64,000 bases of DNA from Billgrantia aerodenitrificans (GTDB lineage Bacteria; Pseudomonadota; Gammaproteobacteria; Pseudomonadales; Halomonadaceae): assembly GCF_021404405.1 (NCBI RefSeq), contig NZ_JABFTV010000002.1, forward strand, positions 496,001-560,000, given 5' to 3'. Below, in pieces: positions 41,249 to 51,996 of the stretch (its first letter is position 1; each line of letters opens with the position of its first letter). Below the pieces are notes generated by a model. The model was given only the letters and a program-made list of their open reading frames with translations, searched no databases and was not told the DNA's origin. Made by a program: the position numbers and the translations under genes.

Positions 41249-42205
41249 ATGCCGCCATCCGCAGCTGAACCGAGCCGTCATGGCTTTCGTCATGCCAGCG
41301 TGCTACTGGATGGGGCCGTGGATGCTCTCGTGCACGATCCCGAGGGTGTCTATCTGGATGGCACCTTCGGGCGCGGCGGCCACTCCCGAGCCATCCTCGA
41401 GCGCTTGAGTCCAGAGGGCCGCCTGCTGGCCATCGACCGCGACCCCCAGGCCATTGCCGAGGCGCACACGCTGACGGATTCGCGCTTCGCCATCGAGCAG
41501 GGCGAGTTCGCCAATCTGGCCGAGATCGCACGCCGCCACGACCTCTTCGGCAAGCTGAATGGCGTGCTGCTGGACGTTGGCGTCTCCTCGCCGCAGTTGG
41601 ACGACCCCGAACGGGGCTTCAGCTTCCTGCGTGACGGCCCCCTCGACATGCGCATGGACCCGACCCGTGGCGAGAGTGCCGCCGACTGGCTGGCGCGGGC
41701 CAGCGAAGCCGATATCGCGCAGGTGTTCAAGAGCTACGGCGAGGAGCGGTTCGCCAAACGTCTGGCCCGAGCCGTCGTGACGCGGCGTCTCGAAAAGCCC
41801 TTTCTGCGCACCGGCGATCTGGCCGAGGTGCTCAAGACGGCCCACCCTGCCTGGGAGAAAGGCAAGCATCCTGCCACGCGGGCCTTTCAGGCGCTGCGTA
41901 TTCACATCAACGCCGAGCTCGAACAGTTGGATGCCGCCCTGGCTGGGGCGCTGGAGGCGCTGGCTCCCGGTGGTCATCTGGTGGTGATCAGTTTCCATTC
42001 GCTGGAGGATCGGCGGGTCAAGCGCTTCATCCGCGAACACGTGCGTGGCGACAGCGACCTGCCGCGGGGCGTGCCGGTACGGGAGGACCAGCTGCGCAGG
42101 CGGTTGGAGATGCTGGGCAAGGCGCAGCGCCCGTCGGCGGCTGAAGTCGACGCCAATCCGCGCGCGCGCAGCGCTGTGATGCGCGCTGCACGCAAGCTGG
42201 CCTGA
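41249..42205 (+). CDS. rsmH: 16S rRNA m4C1402 methyltransferase RsmH
   Basis: RsmH (MraW) methylates N4 of C1402 in 16S rRNA. The SAM-binding motif [17 protein letters not shown], the [20 protein letters not shown] block and the C-terminal [14 protein letters not shown] are diagnostic. The length is 318 residues. The ATG at 41249 follows AGGAAA; an in-frame ATG 12 codons upstream overlaps the hairpin. It is normally preceded by mraZ, which is missing here. Confidence 0.97.
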   Translation: MPPSAAEPSRHGFRHASVLLDGAVDALVHDPEGVYLDGTFGRGGHSRAILERLSPEGRLLAIDRDPQAIAEAHTLTDSRFAIEQGEFANLAEIARRHDLFGKLNGVLLDVGVSSPQLDDPERGFSFLRDGPLDMRMDPTRGESAADWLARASEADIAQVFKSYGEERFAKRLARAVVTRRLEKPFLRTGDLAEVLKTAHPAWEKGKHPATRAFQALRIHINAELEQLDAALAGALEALAPGGHLVVISFHSLEDRRVKRFIREHVRGDSDLPRGVPVREDQLRRRLEMLGKAQRPSAAEVDANPRARSAVMRAARKLA

Positions 42206-42213
42206 GGAGCGGC

Positions 42214-42543
42214 ATGATGCAAGGACGCCTGTCACCACGCATGCTGCGAGCCGCCTGGCCAGCGAACAGGCGCCCCAGTTGGCGGCTGCTGCTGGTCATC
42301 GGCCTGGTCCTGGCGTGCCTGATCACCGCCATGGCGGTGGTCAATACCAGCCATCAGACACGCGCCCAGTACGCGCGTCTGCAGCAGCTCGAGCGCGAGC
42401 GCGACCAGTTGCAGACGGAGTGGGGACAACTGCTGTTGGAGGAGAGTGCCTGGTCGTCGCCGGCGCGCATCGAGCGTCTGGCTGTCGAGCGGCTCGAGAT
42501 GCGGCTTCCCCACGTCAACGAAGTCGAGGTCATCCGGCCATGA
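42214..42543 (+). CDS. ftsL: Cell division protein FtsL
   Basis: FtsL is a bitopic divisome protein that forms the FtsQLB complex. The 109-residue product has a cytoplasmic N terminus, a membrane helix at about residues 24-44 (LLLVIGLVLACLITAMAVV) and a periplasmic leucine-zipper coiled coil (about 50-90). Identification rests on topology and position between rsmH and ftsI, since FtsL sequences diverge strongly. GGAG precedes two adjacent ATG codons. Confidence 0.92.
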   Translation: MMQGRLSPRMLRAAWPANRRPSWRLLLVIGLVLACLITAMAVVNTSHQTRAQYARLQQLERERDQLQTEWGQLLLEESAWSSPARIERLAVERLEMRLPHVNEVEVIRP

Positions 42544-44249
42544 GTACGGATGTGCGCAATGGAGTGACACCGCGTCGGCGCCCGCCCATGGCGCCCATGG
42601 GTGGGCTGCGGTACGGCGTCGTGCTGGGAGTGGTGTTCATCGGCCTGTTGCTGCTGGCCGGACGTATCGTGACCCTGCACGTCTTCGACCGACCGTTCCT
42701 GCAGGGGCAGGGCGATGCGCGGATTCTGCGCACCGAGTCGCTCACCGCACACCGCGGCATGATTACCGATCGCAACGGCGAGCCGCTGGCCATCTCCACT
42801 CCGGTGGTGACGCTGTGGGCCAATCCCCAGGAGGTCCCCGAGGACCGTATCCAGCGGCTGATGCTCTCCCAGGCGCTGGGCATGCCACCCGACGATCTGG
42901 ATGCCAGGCTGGAGCGTTTCGCGGCGCGGGAGTTCATGTACCTGCGTCGCCAGCTCACCCCGGTTGCCGCACAGCGGGTCCTGGATCTGCGCGTTCCCGG
43001 CGTCTATGCCCAGCATGAATACAAGCGCTATTATCCCGCCGGCGAAGTGATTGCCCAGTTGCTGGGTGTGACCAACGTGGACGATATGGGCCAGGAGGGG
43101 GTGGAGCTTGCCTACCAGCCCTACCTGGCCGGCACACCCGGGCAGCGCAGGGTGATCAAGGACCGCCGTGGCCGCCTGGTGCGGGATCTGGCCGTTCTGC
43201 GCGAGGCCCAGCCGGGAGGTGAGCTGACCCTTGCCATCGATCAACGGCTGCAGTACATGGCCTATCGCGAGCTCAAGGCAGCCGTGGCCGAGCACGATGC
43301 CGATGGCGGTGTGGTCGTGATGATGGATGCCCGCACCGGCGAAGTGCTGGCCATGGCCAATCAGCCCTCCTACAACCCCAACAACCGTGCCGGGCTGGAC
43401 CCGCGCGGATTGCGCAACCAGGCCATTGTCGACGTCTTCGAACCCGGCTCGGTAGTGAAGCCTCTGGCCATGGCGGCCATCATGGAAAGCGGACGCTTCG
43501 ACAGCGACATCGTGGTCGATACCTCGCCGGGGTGGATGCGCATCGACCGCTTTACCATTCGCGACATACGCAACTACGGCAGATTGGATCTGGCGGGCAT
43601 TCTCGAAAAGTCGTCGAACATCGGCATGTCGAAGCTGGTGCTGCAACTGGACGATCCGCTGGTGCCCGACCTCTACCGTCGGCTGGGCTTTGGCCAGAGC
43701 ACCGATACCGGCTTTCCCGGCGAGGCCGTAGGTCATATGCCGGCGCCTGTTCGCTGGTCACGCAGCCAGTGGGCAGCGCTCTCGTACGGTTATGGCCTAT
43801 CGGTCTCCGCCCTGCAGCTGGCCAGCGCCTATACCGCCCTGGCCAACGGCGGGGTGCGCATGCCGCCTTCGCTGCTCAAGCTGAACGAGGCACCGATGGG
43901 AGAGCCGGCCATCGATCCTCAGGTGGCCCACGAGCTGCTGCGCATCATGGAGCAGTCCGTGCAGCCGACCACCGGCGGGCGGCGGGCGGCGGTGCCGGGC
44001 TATCGCGTGGCGGGCAAGACCGGTACGGTACGCAAGACCTCGGTGACAGGCTATGAAGAGAACGCCTATCGCAGCCTGTTTGCCGGCGTTGCCCCGGTGT
44101 CCGATCCGCGCATCGTCACTGTCGTCATGATCGACCATCCCCGGGCTGGAGATTTCTTCGGCGGTGCCGTGGCGGCGCCGGTCTTCTCGCGTGTCACGGG
44201 CAGCGCTCTGCGCCTGCTCGACGTGCCGCCGGATCAACGAACACAATGA
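42540..44249 (+). CDS. ftsI: Peptidoglycan transpeptidase FtsI (PBP3)
   Basis: FtsI is the septal class B penicillin-binding protein working with FtsW. After a membrane helix (about residues 27-45) come the pedestal domain (with TAHRGMITDRNGEPLA) and the transpeptidase domain. Its active serine is in EPGSVVKPLAMAA, with the SSN motif in EKSSNIGMSKL and the KTG motif in VAGKTGTVRKTS. The length is 569 residues (E. coli 588). The ATG overlaps the ftsL stop (ATGA). Confidence 0.97.
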   Translation: MSTDVRNGVTPRRRPPMAPMGGLRYGVVLGVVFIGLLLLAGRIVTLHVFDRPFLQGQGDARILRTESLTAHRGMITDRNGEPLAISTPVVTLWANPQEVPEDRIQRLMLSQALGMPPDDLDARLERFAAREFMYLRRQLTPVAAQRVLDLRVPGVYAQHEYKRYYPAGEVIAQLLGVTNVDDMGQEGVELAYQPYLAGTPGQRRVIKDRRGRLVRDLAVLREAQPGGELTLAIDQRLQYMAYRELKAAVAEHDADGGVVVMMDARTGEVLAMANQPSYNPNNRAGLDPRGLRNQAIVDVFEPGSVVKPLAMAAIMESGRFDSDIVVDTSPGWMRIDRFTIRDIRNYGRLDLAGILEKSSNIGMSKLVLQLDDPLVPDLYRRLGFGQSTDTGFPGEAVGHMPAPVRWSRSQWAALSYGYGLSVSALQLASAYTALANGGVRMPPSLLKLNEAPMGEPAIDPQVAHELLRIMEQSVQPTTGGRRAAVPGYRVAGKTGTVRKTSVTGYEENAYRSLFAGVAPVSDPRIVTVVMIDHPRAGDFFGGAVAAPVFSRVTGSALRLLDVPPDQRTQ

Positions 44250-44280
44250 CAGCTGCCTTTCCTACGACAGAGGTGCGTCG

Positions 44281-45789
44281 ATGCAGGTGAGTGCTTCCCG
44301 TCTACAGTTGGCTCTGCGCCGCTGCTGGCCCAATCTGACGATGCCGGAGTCGACCGGCGATGCTGCGTTGCGTCTGGTGCTCGACAGCCGTCTGGTCGAA
44401 CCGGGCGATGTCTTCGTGGCCGTGCCCGGTGTGAGCGGAGACGGCCGTAGGTATCTGGGCCAGGCGCTGCAGGCGGGCGCCGTGCAGGTGCTCTACCATC
44501 TCGAACCGGGCGAATCGCTCCCTGACTCGGCCGAAGGGCAGCCGGTGCTGGGACTGCCGTTTCTGCGCCAGCGCCTGGGCGAGCTGGGGCAGTGGCTGTA
44601 CGAAGTGCCGGAGACGCTGGAGCTGATCGGTGTTACCGGGACCAATGGCAAGAGCTCCGTGACTCACTATCTGGCCGAACTGAGTGCGGCCCTTGGTCGG
44701 GCGGCCGGGCTCATCGGCACGTTGGGCGTCGGGCGTCCCGGGCAGCTCACGGATACCGGGCTGACGACGCCGGGGCCGCTGATGCTGCAGGCGGCTCTCG
44801 GTGAGATGGCCGCAGGCGGTATCGGGCGGGTGGCCATGGAGGTGTCTTCCCATGCGCTTGAGCAGGACCGCCTCGAGGGCTGTCGGGTCATGGCCGCGGT
44901 GTTCACCAATCTCACTCGTGATCACCTGGATTATCACGGCAGCATGGCCGCCTATGCGGCGGCCAAGGCACGCCTGTTTCGTCGCTCCGAGCTGGAGTTG
45001 GCGGTGGTCAATGCCGACGACTCCCTTTCCGGTCTGATGCTGGCGGGTCTCAAGGGCGGGGTGCGCGTGCTGGCCGTCGGCGACGATCCGGCGGCGACGC
45101 TGCGCGTCGTCGACTGGAAGCCAAGCACGTCCGGCCAGCTGGCGCTGGTAGCGACGCCGGAGGGGGAGCATAGCCTTGAGCTGCCGCTGATGGGGCGGTT
45201 CAATCTCGACAACGTGCTGCTTGCCATTGCCACGCTCTACGGTCTCGGGGAAAGCCTGGAAGCGCTGTTCGCCGCGGCATCCGGGCTGACGCCCGTACCC
45301 GGACGCATGCAGCGCTTTGGCAGCGATGGCATGCCGACCGTGATCGTCGACTACGCCCATACTCCCGGAGCGCTGGAGAATGCGCTGGGCGCGCTGCGCC
45401 AGCATCTGCCCGGCAACGGTAAGTTGTGGTGTCTGTTCGGCTGCGGCGGCGATCGCGACAGCGGCAAGCGCCCGCTGATGGGGGCGGCGGCGGAGCGTCA
45501 TGCCGACCGGCTGGTGATCACCGACGACAACCCCCGCAGTGAAGACCCCGCCGAGATACGTCAGCAGATTTTTGCCGGCGTGTCGGCCGAGGCCAGCCAG
45601 CGTAGCGAGGTCGTGGCGGGGCGTAGCGAAGCCATTGCCCGCACCATCGCACAGGCCGACGCCAGCGATGTGGTACTGATCGCCGGCAAGGGCCACGAAA
45701 CCTATCAGGAGATCGCCGGCGTGCGTCATCCCTTCAGCGATGTCGCCGAGACCGAGTCGGCATTGGCCAGGCGCGAGGCGGAACAATGA
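44281..45789 (+). CDS. murE: UDP-MurNAc-tripeptide synthetase MurE, meso-DAP adding
   Basis: MurE adds the third peptide residue to UDP-MurNAc-L-Ala-D-Glu. The ATP loop GVTGTNGKSSVTHYL lies at about residues 116-130. The DNPR motif in ITDDNPRSEDP specifies meso-diaminopimelate rather than lysine. The length is 502 residues. The ATG at 44281 follows AGAGG; the open frame upstream is inside ftsI. The stop overlaps murF. Confidence 0.97.
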   Translation: MQVSASRLQLALRRCWPNLTMPESTGDAALRLVLDSRLVEPGDVFVAVPGVSGDGRRYLGQALQAGAVQVLYHLEPGESLPDSAEGQPVLGLPFLRQRLGELGQWLYEVPETLELIGVTGTNGKSSVTHYLAELSAALGRAAGLIGTLGVGRPGQLTDTGLTTPGPLMLQAALGEMAAGGIGRVAMEVSSHALEQDRLEGCRVMAAVFTNLTRDHLDYHGSMAAYAAAKARLFRRSELELAVVNADDSLSGLMLAGLKGGVRVLAVGDDPAATLRVVDWKPSTSGQLALVATPEGEHSLELPLMGRFNLDNVLLAIATLYGLGESLEALFAAASGLTPVPGRMQRFGSDGMPTVIVDYAHTPGALENALGALRQHLPGNGKLWCLFGCGGDRDSGKRPLMGAAAERHADRLVITDDNPRSEDPAEIRQQIFAGVSAEASQRSEVVAGRSEAIARTIAQADASDVVLIAGKGHETYQEIAGVRHPFSDVAETESALARREAEQ

Positions 45790-47153
45790 GCGGCTCAGGT
45801 CTGCACACGCTTGCCGAGGTGGCCGCCGCACTGGGCGTGAATGCGCCCCAAGGCGACGTTGCACTGGGCGATATCGTCAGCGATACGCGCAGCCTGTCGC
45901 CGGGTAGCCTGTTCGTGGCACTGCGCGGCGAGCGCTTCGATGCCCACGACTTCATTGCCCAGGCCCGCGAAGCCGGTGCCGCGGCAGCTCTGGTCGAGCG
46001 GCCCGTCGAGGACCCGCTGCCTCAACTGGTAGTGCCCGATACGCGCCTGGCGCTCGGTCTGCTCGGGCGTGCCCGGCGTCGGGCCTGGGGCGGCCCGCTG
46101 GTGGCGGTAACGGGAAACAGCGGCAAGACCAGCGTCAAGGAGCTGCTGGCCCAACTGCTTGGTCTGGGCGGCATGACCCTGGCCACACGAGGCAATCTCA
46201 ACAACGATATCGGCGCACCATTGACTCTGCTGGGGTTGACCGACGCGCATCGTCTGGCGGTGGTAGAGCTGGGCGCCAACCACCTTGGCGAGATCGCCTG
46301 GACCACCAGTCTCGCCGAGCCACAGGTGGCCATCATCACCAACGTCACCGGAGCGCATGTCGGCGAGTTCGGCGGCATGGGCCAGATCGCCCAGGCCAAG
46401 GGCGAGATATTGGCCGGGCTCGGCGCCGATGGCGTGGCGGTGCTCAACCGCGACGATGTCTATTACCCTTTCTGGGCACAACTTGCCGCACCGCGTGAAG
46501 TGCTGGATTTCGGATTCGCCGAAGACAGCCGAGTGCGGGCCGACGAGCTGGCCTGCGACGCTCTGGGGCGCTATGCTTTCACGCTTGTCATGGACGGACG
46601 CAGGCTGGGCCGGGTGCAGCTTGCCCTGTTGGGACGGCACAGCGTCGCCAATGCGCTGGCGGCAGCGGCGGGTGCGCTGGCGCTGGGTGTCGACAGCGAG
46701 CAGGTGCTGGCAGGGCTAGCGGCTTGCATACCGATGCCGGGGCGCCTGAGCCCGCTGGGCGGTATACGGCAGAGCCATCTGTTGGACGACAGCTATAACG
46801 CCAACCCGGGAGCGGTCAAGGCGGCGCTGGCGCTGCTGACCGAGCTGCCCGGCCCCAGGTGGTGCCTGCTTGGCGCCATGGGAGAACTGGGGAGGGATTC
46901 GGACCGGCTGCATGCAGAGGTCGGCCACTACGCACGCAAACTGGGGATCGACGTGCTGATGACCTGCGGCGAGCCGGCACGGGCCGCGAGTCAGGCTTTC
47001 GGCGACGGCGGAATTCATTTCAACGACCACGAGGCGCTGACGCGTCATGTCCTGGACCATCTGCCCACCGGTGCCAGCGTTCTGATCAAGGGATCGCGCA
47101 GCGCTGGCATGGAACGGGTCGTGGCGGCGCTACGAGCTGACGCATCAAGGTGA
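45786..47153 (+). CDS. murF: UDP-MurNAc-pentapeptide synthetase MurF
   Basis: MurF adds D-Ala-D-Ala to the UDP-MurNAc-tripeptide, completing the cytoplasmic precursor. The ATP loop VTGNSGKTSVKELL lies at about residues 110-123. LNNDIGAPLTLLGL, VELGANHLGEIA and LDDSYNANPGAVKAAL follow. The length is 455 residues. The ATG is within the murE stop overlap. The D-Ala-D-Ala substrate is made by Ddl, encoded at the end of the cluster. Confidence 0.97.
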   Translation: MSGSGLHTLAEVAAALGVNAPQGDVALGDIVSDTRSLSPGSLFVALRGERFDAHDFIAQAREAGAAAALVERPVEDPLPQLVVPDTRLALGLLGRARRRAWGGPLVAVTGNSGKTSVKELLAQLLGLGGMTLATRGNLNNDIGAPLTLLGLTDAHRLAVVELGANHLGEIAWTTSLAEPQVAIITNVTGAHVGEFGGMGQIAQAKGEILAGLGADGVAVLNRDDVYYPFWAQLAAPREVLDFGFAEDSRVRADELACDALGRYAFTLVMDGRRLGRVQLALLGRHSVANALAAAAGALALGVDSEQVLAGLAACIPMPGRLSPLGGIRQSHLLDDSYNANPGAVKAALALLTELPGPRWCLLGAMGELGRDSDRLHAEVGHYARKLGIDVLMTCGEPARAASQAFGDGGIHFNDHEALTRHVLDHLPTGASVLIKGSRSAGMERVVAALRADASR

Positions 47154-47162
47154 ACGCAACAC

Positions 47163-48245
47163 ATGCTGCTTTTTCTGGCTGATTTTCTGGCGCAGTACCA
47201 GAGCGCCTTCAATGTTTTCAATTATCTGACCCTGCGCATGATCCTGGGCACCATGACGGCTCTTCTGCTCTGCCTGTGGCTGGGGCCGTGGATGATTCGG
47301 CGATTGGTAGAGCGCCAGATCGGTCAGGCAGTGCGCGACGACGGCCCTCAGTCGCATCTGTCCAAGGCGGGCACGCCGACCATGGGCGGGGCCATGATCC
47401 TGATGGCGATCGCCGTCAGCACCCTGCTGTGGGCCGATCTCACCAACCGCTTCGTGTGGATCGTGCTGGTGGTGACGTTGGGCTTCGGTGCAATCGGCTG
47501 GGTCGACGACTATCGCAAGGTGGTGGAGAAGAACCCCCGCGGGCTGCCGGCGCGCTGGAAGTATTTCTGGCAGTCGGTGATCGGCCTGGCAACGGCACTG
47601 GTGCTCTATCTGACCGCCACCAGTGCGGTGGAAACCAGCCTCATCGTGCCGCTGTTCAAGGACATCGTCATCCCGCTGGGCGTTTTCTACATCGTGCTCA
47701 CCTATCTGGTGATCGTGGGCAGCTCCAACGCCGTCAACCTCACCGACGGCCTGGATGGCCTGGCCATCATGCCCACTGTCATGGTGGCCATGGGCCTGGC
47801 GATCTTCGCCTACGCCAGCGGCAACGCGGTATTCGCCAACTATCTGCAGATCCCGAGCATTGCCGGTGCCGGCGAGCTGGCTGTCTTCTGCGCCACCATT
47901 GCCGGCGCCGGGCTGGGCTTTCTGTGGTTCAACACCTATCCGGCCCAGGTGTTCATGGGCGATGTCGGGGCGCTGGCACTGGGTGCGGCTCTCGGCGTGG
48001 TGGCGGTCATCGTGCGCCAGGAGATCGTGCTGTTCATCATGGGCGGCATCTTCGTGCTCGAGACCATCTCGGTGATCCTCCAGGTGGGCTCCTACAAGCT
48101 GACCGGGCGTCGCATCTTCCGCATGGCGCCGTTGCACCACCATTATGAGCTCAAGGGCTGGCCGGAGCCGCGGGTCATCGTGCGCTTCTGGATCATCACC
48201 GTGGTGCTGGTTCTGGTCGGTCTGGCGACGCTCAAGATTCGCTGA
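47163..48245 (+). CDS. mraY: Phospho-MurNAc-pentapeptide translocase MraY
   Basis: MraY transfers phospho-MurNAc-pentapeptide to undecaprenyl phosphate, making lipid I at the inner membrane. The protein has 360 residues and ten membrane segments. The diagnostic loops are [11 protein letters not shown] (about residues 73-83), [17 protein letters not shown] with catalytic aspartates, [14 protein letters not shown] and the late [15 protein letters not shown]. The length equals E. coli MraY. Confidence 0.98.
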   Translation: MLLFLADFLAQYQSAFNVFNYLTLRMILGTMTALLLCLWLGPWMIRRLVERQIGQAVRDDGPQSHLSKAGTPTMGGAMILMAIAVSTLLWADLTNRFVWIVLVVTLGFGAIGWVDDYRKVVEKNPRGLPARWKYFWQSVIGLATALVLYLTATSAVETSLIVPLFKDIVIPLGVFYIVLTYLVIVGSSNAVNLTDGLDGLAIMPTVMVAMGLAIFAYASGNAVFANYLQIPSIAGAGELAVFCATIAGAGLGFLWFNTYPAQVFMGDVGALALGAALGVVAVIVRQEIVLFIMGGIFVLETISVILQVGSYKLTGRRIFRMAPLHHHYELKGWPEPRVIVRFWIITVVLVLVGLATLKIR

Positions 48246-48282
48246 TTCGAGTGCGCCCATCCTGTCGGGCGAGGAGAGTGGA

Positions 48283-49662
48283 ATGCGCAAGGTGCCGAAG
48301 GGAGTGACGCTGGTGGTCGGGCTGGGTATCTCCGGCCGGGCCATCTGCCGGCACCTGGCCAGAGCGGGCGTGCCTTTCATGGTCGCCGATACCCGTGAAG
48401 TGCCGCCGGGGCTCGACGATTTTCGTCGCGCCCACCCCCAGGTGGAGCTTCACTGCGGAGTGCTCACGGCGCTCGACATGAGTGAAGCGGCGGAGATCGT
48501 GGTGAGCCCCGGCGTCGACCTGCGTACGCCGGGCCTGGCCGAGTGGGTGGGGCGTCGGCGCGATTCGGGAGAGCCGCTGGTGGTGGGCGAGATCGCCCTG
48601 TTCGTACGCGCCGCAAGTGCCCCCATCGCCGCCATTACCGGCTCCAACGCCAAGTCCACCGTGACCACGCTGCTGGGCGAGATGGCTCAGGCCGCCGGTC
48701 GGCGGGTGGCGGTAGGCGGCAACCTGGGCACGCCGGCGCTGGATCTGCTGGCCGAAGCCCCCGAGGCGGAGCTCTACGTGCTGGAACTGTCGAGCTTTCA
48801 GCTCGAGACGACCCCTCGGCTGGGCGCCGAGACGGCCGCTTTTCTCAATCTCTCCGAAGATCATCTGGATCGCCACGACGACATGGTGGGGTATCGCGCA
48901 GCCAAGCTGGGCATCTTCCGCGGCGCTCGTCATGCCGTGGTCAATGCCGAAGACCCGATGACCTGGCCCCTCGACCCGCTCCCCATGGAGCGCTTTACCA
49001 CTCAGCCGCCGCAGGCGGACGAGTGGGGTATCGCCCAATTGGACGGTCGCGACTGGCTGATGCATGGTGGCACTGCGCTGATGGCGGCCGACGAGCTGGG
49101 AGTGGCGGGGCGTCACAACCAGGCCAATGCCCTGGCGGCGCTGGCCATGGGGTCGCATCTCGGCTTTTCGCTGGAGGCCATGAGTCGCGTGCTGCGCCAG
49201 TTCAAGGGCCTGCCTCATCGCAGCGAGCTGGTGGCCGAAGTGGACGGCGTGCGCTGGATCAACGACTCCAAGGGAACCAACGTCGGCGCCACCCTGGCGG
49301 CCATCGCCGGGCTGGGGCCCACCCTGCCCGGACGCCTCGTGCTGCTGGCCGGGGGGCAGGGCAAGGGGGCGGATTTTTCGCCGCTGGCCGAGCCGCTGGC
49401 CCGCTACGCACGTGAGGCGATTCTGTTTGGTGCCGATGCCGAGCGGATCGCTGCGGCGCTGCAGGGCCGCGTGACAGTGACCCGGGTCGACGATCTATCG
49501 GCGGCGATGGTCAGAGCGCGGGACATTGCCGCGCCGGGCGACTGCGTATTGCTCTCGCCAGCCTGTGCCAGCCTCGATCAGTTTTCCGGTTACCCGGCAC
49601 GCGGAGAGGCGTTTCGCCGAGGCGTCGAGCGGTTCGTGAAGGAGGCGGGACATGTCGACTAA
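48283..49662 (+). CDS. murD: UDP-MurNAc-L-Ala:D-Glu ligase MurD
   Basis: MurD adds D-glutamate to UDP-MurNAc-L-alanine. The ATP loop reads AITGSNAKSTVTTLLGE, with Ala where E. coli has Gly; Pseudomonas MurD shows the same NAKST form, so this is a lineage trait rather than a defect. LELSSFQLETT and WINDSKGTNVGAT are conserved. The length is 459 residues from the ATG at 48283, which follows GAGGAGAG. The 3' end overlaps ftsW by 11 bases. Confidence 0.97.
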   Translation: MRKVPKGVTLVVGLGISGRAICRHLARAGVPFMVADTREVPPGLDDFRRAHPQVELHCGVLTALDMSEAAEIVVSPGVDLRTPGLAEWVGRRRDSGEPLVVGEIALFVRAASAPIAAITGSNAKSTVTTLLGEMAQAAGRRVAVGGNLGTPALDLLAEAPEAELYVLELSSFQLETTPRLGAETAAFLNLSEDHLDRHDDMVGYRAAKLGIFRGARHAVVNAEDPMTWPLDPLPMERFTTQPPQADEWGIAQLDGRDWLMHGGTALMAADELGVAGRHNQANALAALAMGSHLGFSLEAMSRVLRQFKGLPHRSELVAEVDGVRWINDSKGTNVGATLAAIAGLGPTLPGRLVLLAGGQGKGADFSPLAEPLARYAREAILFGADAERIAAALQGRVTVTRVDDLSAAMVRARDIAAPGDCVLLSPACASLDQFSGYPARGEAFRRGVERFVKEAGHVD

Positions 49663-50911
49663 GACGAAGCAGGCGAGCAAGGTGCGGTTCGCGCGGCTGC
49701 GGCGCCTGCGCCAGCGGCTATCGACCCGCGATCAACCGTTCGACGGCTGGCTGCTGTTTGCCGCCCTGACCTTGATCCTGACCGGTTGGGTCATGGTCAC
49801 CTCGGCGTCGACCGAAGTGGCGGCCAGCCTCACCGGAAACCCCTGGTACTTCAGCCAGCGCCATGCGCTGTTCGTGCTCATGGCGCTCGGGGTTGGCGTC
49901 GTGACGCTGCGCTCCCCGCTGGCCTGGTGGCGCGCCAACGGGCCACTGCTGTTGCTGATCAGCATTGCCTTGCTGTTCCTGGTGCTGCTGATCGGGCGTG
50001 AGGTCAACGGCAGCCGGCGCTGGCTGTCGATACCCCTGCTTCCTTTCAATTTGCAGGTGTCCGAGGTAGCCAAGCTGTGCCTGATCGTCTACCTGGCCGG
50101 TTACCTCGAGCGTTTCCTGCCGGAGGTCCGTCGTAGCTGGGGCGCCTTTCTGCGCCCGCTGCTGGTGATGGGGGTGATTGCCGTCCTGCTGATTCTCGAG
50201 CCCGATTACGGTGCGGTGGTGGTGATGACCGGCTGCGTGTTGGGCATGCTGCTGCTGGCCGGCGCGCCCTGGGGCCGCTTCGTTTTCATCCTGATCGGCG
50301 TCGGCGTGCTCGGTTTCTACGTGGCCATTGCGGAGCCATACCGCCTGGCGCGACTGACCAGTTTCTCCGACCCCTGGGCCGATCAGTTCGCCAGCGGTTA
50401 TCAGCTCACCCAGGCGCTGATCGCCTTCGGTCGCGGCCACTGGCTGGGCATGGGCCTCGGCAACAGCGTGCAGAAGCTGTTCTACCTGCCCGAAGCCCAC
50501 ACCGACTTCGTCTTTGCCGTGATCGCCGAAGAGCTGGGGCTGTTCGGTGCCATTGCCGTGGTCGGGCTGTTCGCCTTGCTGATCTGGCGGGCGCTGGCGG
50601 TAGGGCGGCGTGCCGAGTTGGCCGGGATGGCCTTTGCCGCCTATGTCAGCTATGGCATCGCCCTGGTGATCGGCGCCCAGGCTTTCATCAACATCGCCGT
50701 GAGCACCGGCATGCTGCCGACCAAGGGCTTGACCCTGCCGCTGCTCAGTTACGGCGGCTCCAGCCTGCTGGTCAGCGCCGCCATGATGGCGCTGCTGCTG
50801 CGGGTCGACATCGATACTCGTCAGGCGTTGCGGCGGGCCAGCCCGACCGCACCACGGGAAGCCGTCGGGCGTCGTGAACCCAGGATCCATGGACAGGGAG
50901 TCATGAAGTGA
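49652..50911 (+). CDS. ftsW: Septal peptidoglycan glycosyltransferase FtsW
   Basis: FtsW is the SEDS-family glycosyltransferase that polymerises lipid II at the septum with FtsI. About ten membrane segments follow a basic cytoplasmic N terminus. The SEDS signatures are visible in KLCLIVYLAGYLE, LEPDYGAVVVM, LGNSVQKLFYLPEAHTDFVF and GLTLPLLSYGGSSLL. The length is 419 residues (E. coli 414). It overlaps murD at its start, and its stop (ATGAAGTGA) overlaps the GTG of murG. Confidence 0.97.
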   Translation: MSTKTKQASKVRFARLRRLRQRLSTRDQPFDGWLLFAALTLILTGWVMVTSASTEVAASLTGNPWYFSQRHALFVLMALGVGVVTLRSPLAWWRANGPLLLLISIALLFLVLLIGREVNGSRRWLSIPLLPFNLQVSEVAKLCLIVYLAGYLERFLPEVRRSWGAFLRPLLVMGVIAVLLILEPDYGAVVVMTGCVLGMLLLAGAPWGRFVFILIGVGVLGFYVAIAEPYRLARLTSFSDPWADQFASGYQLTQALIAFGRGHWLGMGLGNSVQKLFYLPEAHTDFVFAVIAEELGLFGAIAVVGLFALLIWRALAVGRRAELAGMAFAAYVSYGIALVIGAQAFINIAVSTGMLPTKGLTLPLLSYGGSSLLVSAAMMALLLRVDIDTRQALRRASPTAPREAVGRREPRIHGQGVMK

Positions 50912-51996
50912 CGCAAGTCGGGCAGCGAAGGGTACTGATCATGGCGGGCGGCACCGGTGGCCATGTCATTCCGGCGCTATCGCTGGCTCGCGGGCTGCAG
51001 GCCCAGGGGCTGGAGGTGCACTGGCTGGGCAGCCCGCGAGGAATCGAGAACCGGCTGGTGCCGGCGGCCGAACTGCCGCTGCATCGCATTGCGGTGGCCG
51101 GCCTGCGCGGCAACGGCCTGGGCGGCTGGCTCAAGGCGCCTTTCAATCTGGTTCGCAGCGTATGGCAGGCGGTACGCATCATTCGCCGGCTCGAGCCGGC
51201 GCTGGTGGTGGGCCTTGGCGGTTTCGCCAGCGGGCCCGGTGGGCTGGCGGCCTGGCTGCTGCGCCGACCGCTGGTGATCCACGAACAGAACGCCGTGGCC
51301 GGGTTGACCAACCGCGCTCTGGCGCGGCTGGCCCGCCGCGTCTATGCCGCCTTTCCCCAGGCCTTCGGCTCGCGGGGAGAGGTGGTCGGCAATCCGGTAC
51401 GCGAGGAGATTGCCGCTCTGGGCGAGTCGCCCCGCGAGGCGCAGACCATGCGCGGCCGGCGCCTGCGACTGTTGATCGTCGGCGGCTCGCTGGGGGCACT
51501 GCCCCTCAACCAACGCCTGCCCGAGGCGCTTGCCACACTGCCTGAAGCGAGCCGTCCCGAAGTACGGCACCAGGCCGGCCGCGACAAGGATACGGCGACC
51601 CGTGACGTCTATCTGGCGCAGGGCGTCGAGGCGGAGGTGAGCGCTTTCATCGACGACATGGCGGCGGCCTACGACTGGGCCGATCTGGTCGTCTGTCGGG
51701 CCGGGGCGCTGACCGTATCCGAAGTGGCTGCCGCGGCCAAGCCGGCCCTGTTCGTACCGCTGCCCCACGCGGTAGACGATCACCAGACGGCCAATGCCCG
51801 CGCCCTGGTGGCGGCGGGTGCGGCGCAGTTGATGCCGCAGCATGAGATGACGACGGCGGCGCTGGCCAAGAGCCTAACGACGCTGCTCGACCCCGACACT
51901 CTCGCCACCATGGCCCGGCAAGCGCGCCGCTGCGCGCACCTCGATGCCGTCGAGCGCCTGGTGGCCGGTTGCATGGAGACAGCGCTTGAGCGATAG
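50908..51996 (+). CDS. murG: Lipid II synthase MurG
   Basis: MurG transfers GlcNAc from UDP-GlcNAc to lipid I, giving lipid II at the inner face of the membrane. The N-terminal glycine loop [17 protein letters not shown] (about residues 11-27), the second loop [20 protein letters not shown] and the nucleotide-binding [20 protein letters not shown] are intact. The length is 362 residues. It uses a GTG start overlapping the ftsW stop. Confidence 0.96.
   Translation: MTQVGQRRVLIMAGGTGGHVIPALSLARGLQAQGLEVHWLGSPRGIENRLVPAAELPLHRIAVAGLRGNGLGGWLKAPFNLVRSVWQAVRIIRRLEPALVVGLGGFASGPGGLAAWLLRRPLVIHEQNAVAGLTNRALARLARRVYAAFPQAFGSRGEVVGNPVREEIAALGESPREAQTMRGRRLRLLIVGGSLGALPLNQRLPEALATLPEASRPEVRHQAGRDKDTATRDVYLAQGVEAEVSAFIDDMAAAYDWADLVVCRAGALTVSEVAAAAKPALFVPLPHAVDDHQTANARALVAAGAAQLMPQHEMTTAALAKSLTTLLDPDTLATMARQARRCAHLDAVERLVAGCMETALER

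Noticed and set aside
48640..48670. Damaged P-loop in murD (Ala replacing Gly)
   Set aside because: The NAKST form is the same as in Pseudomonas MurD, so it is a lineage variant and not a loss of function.
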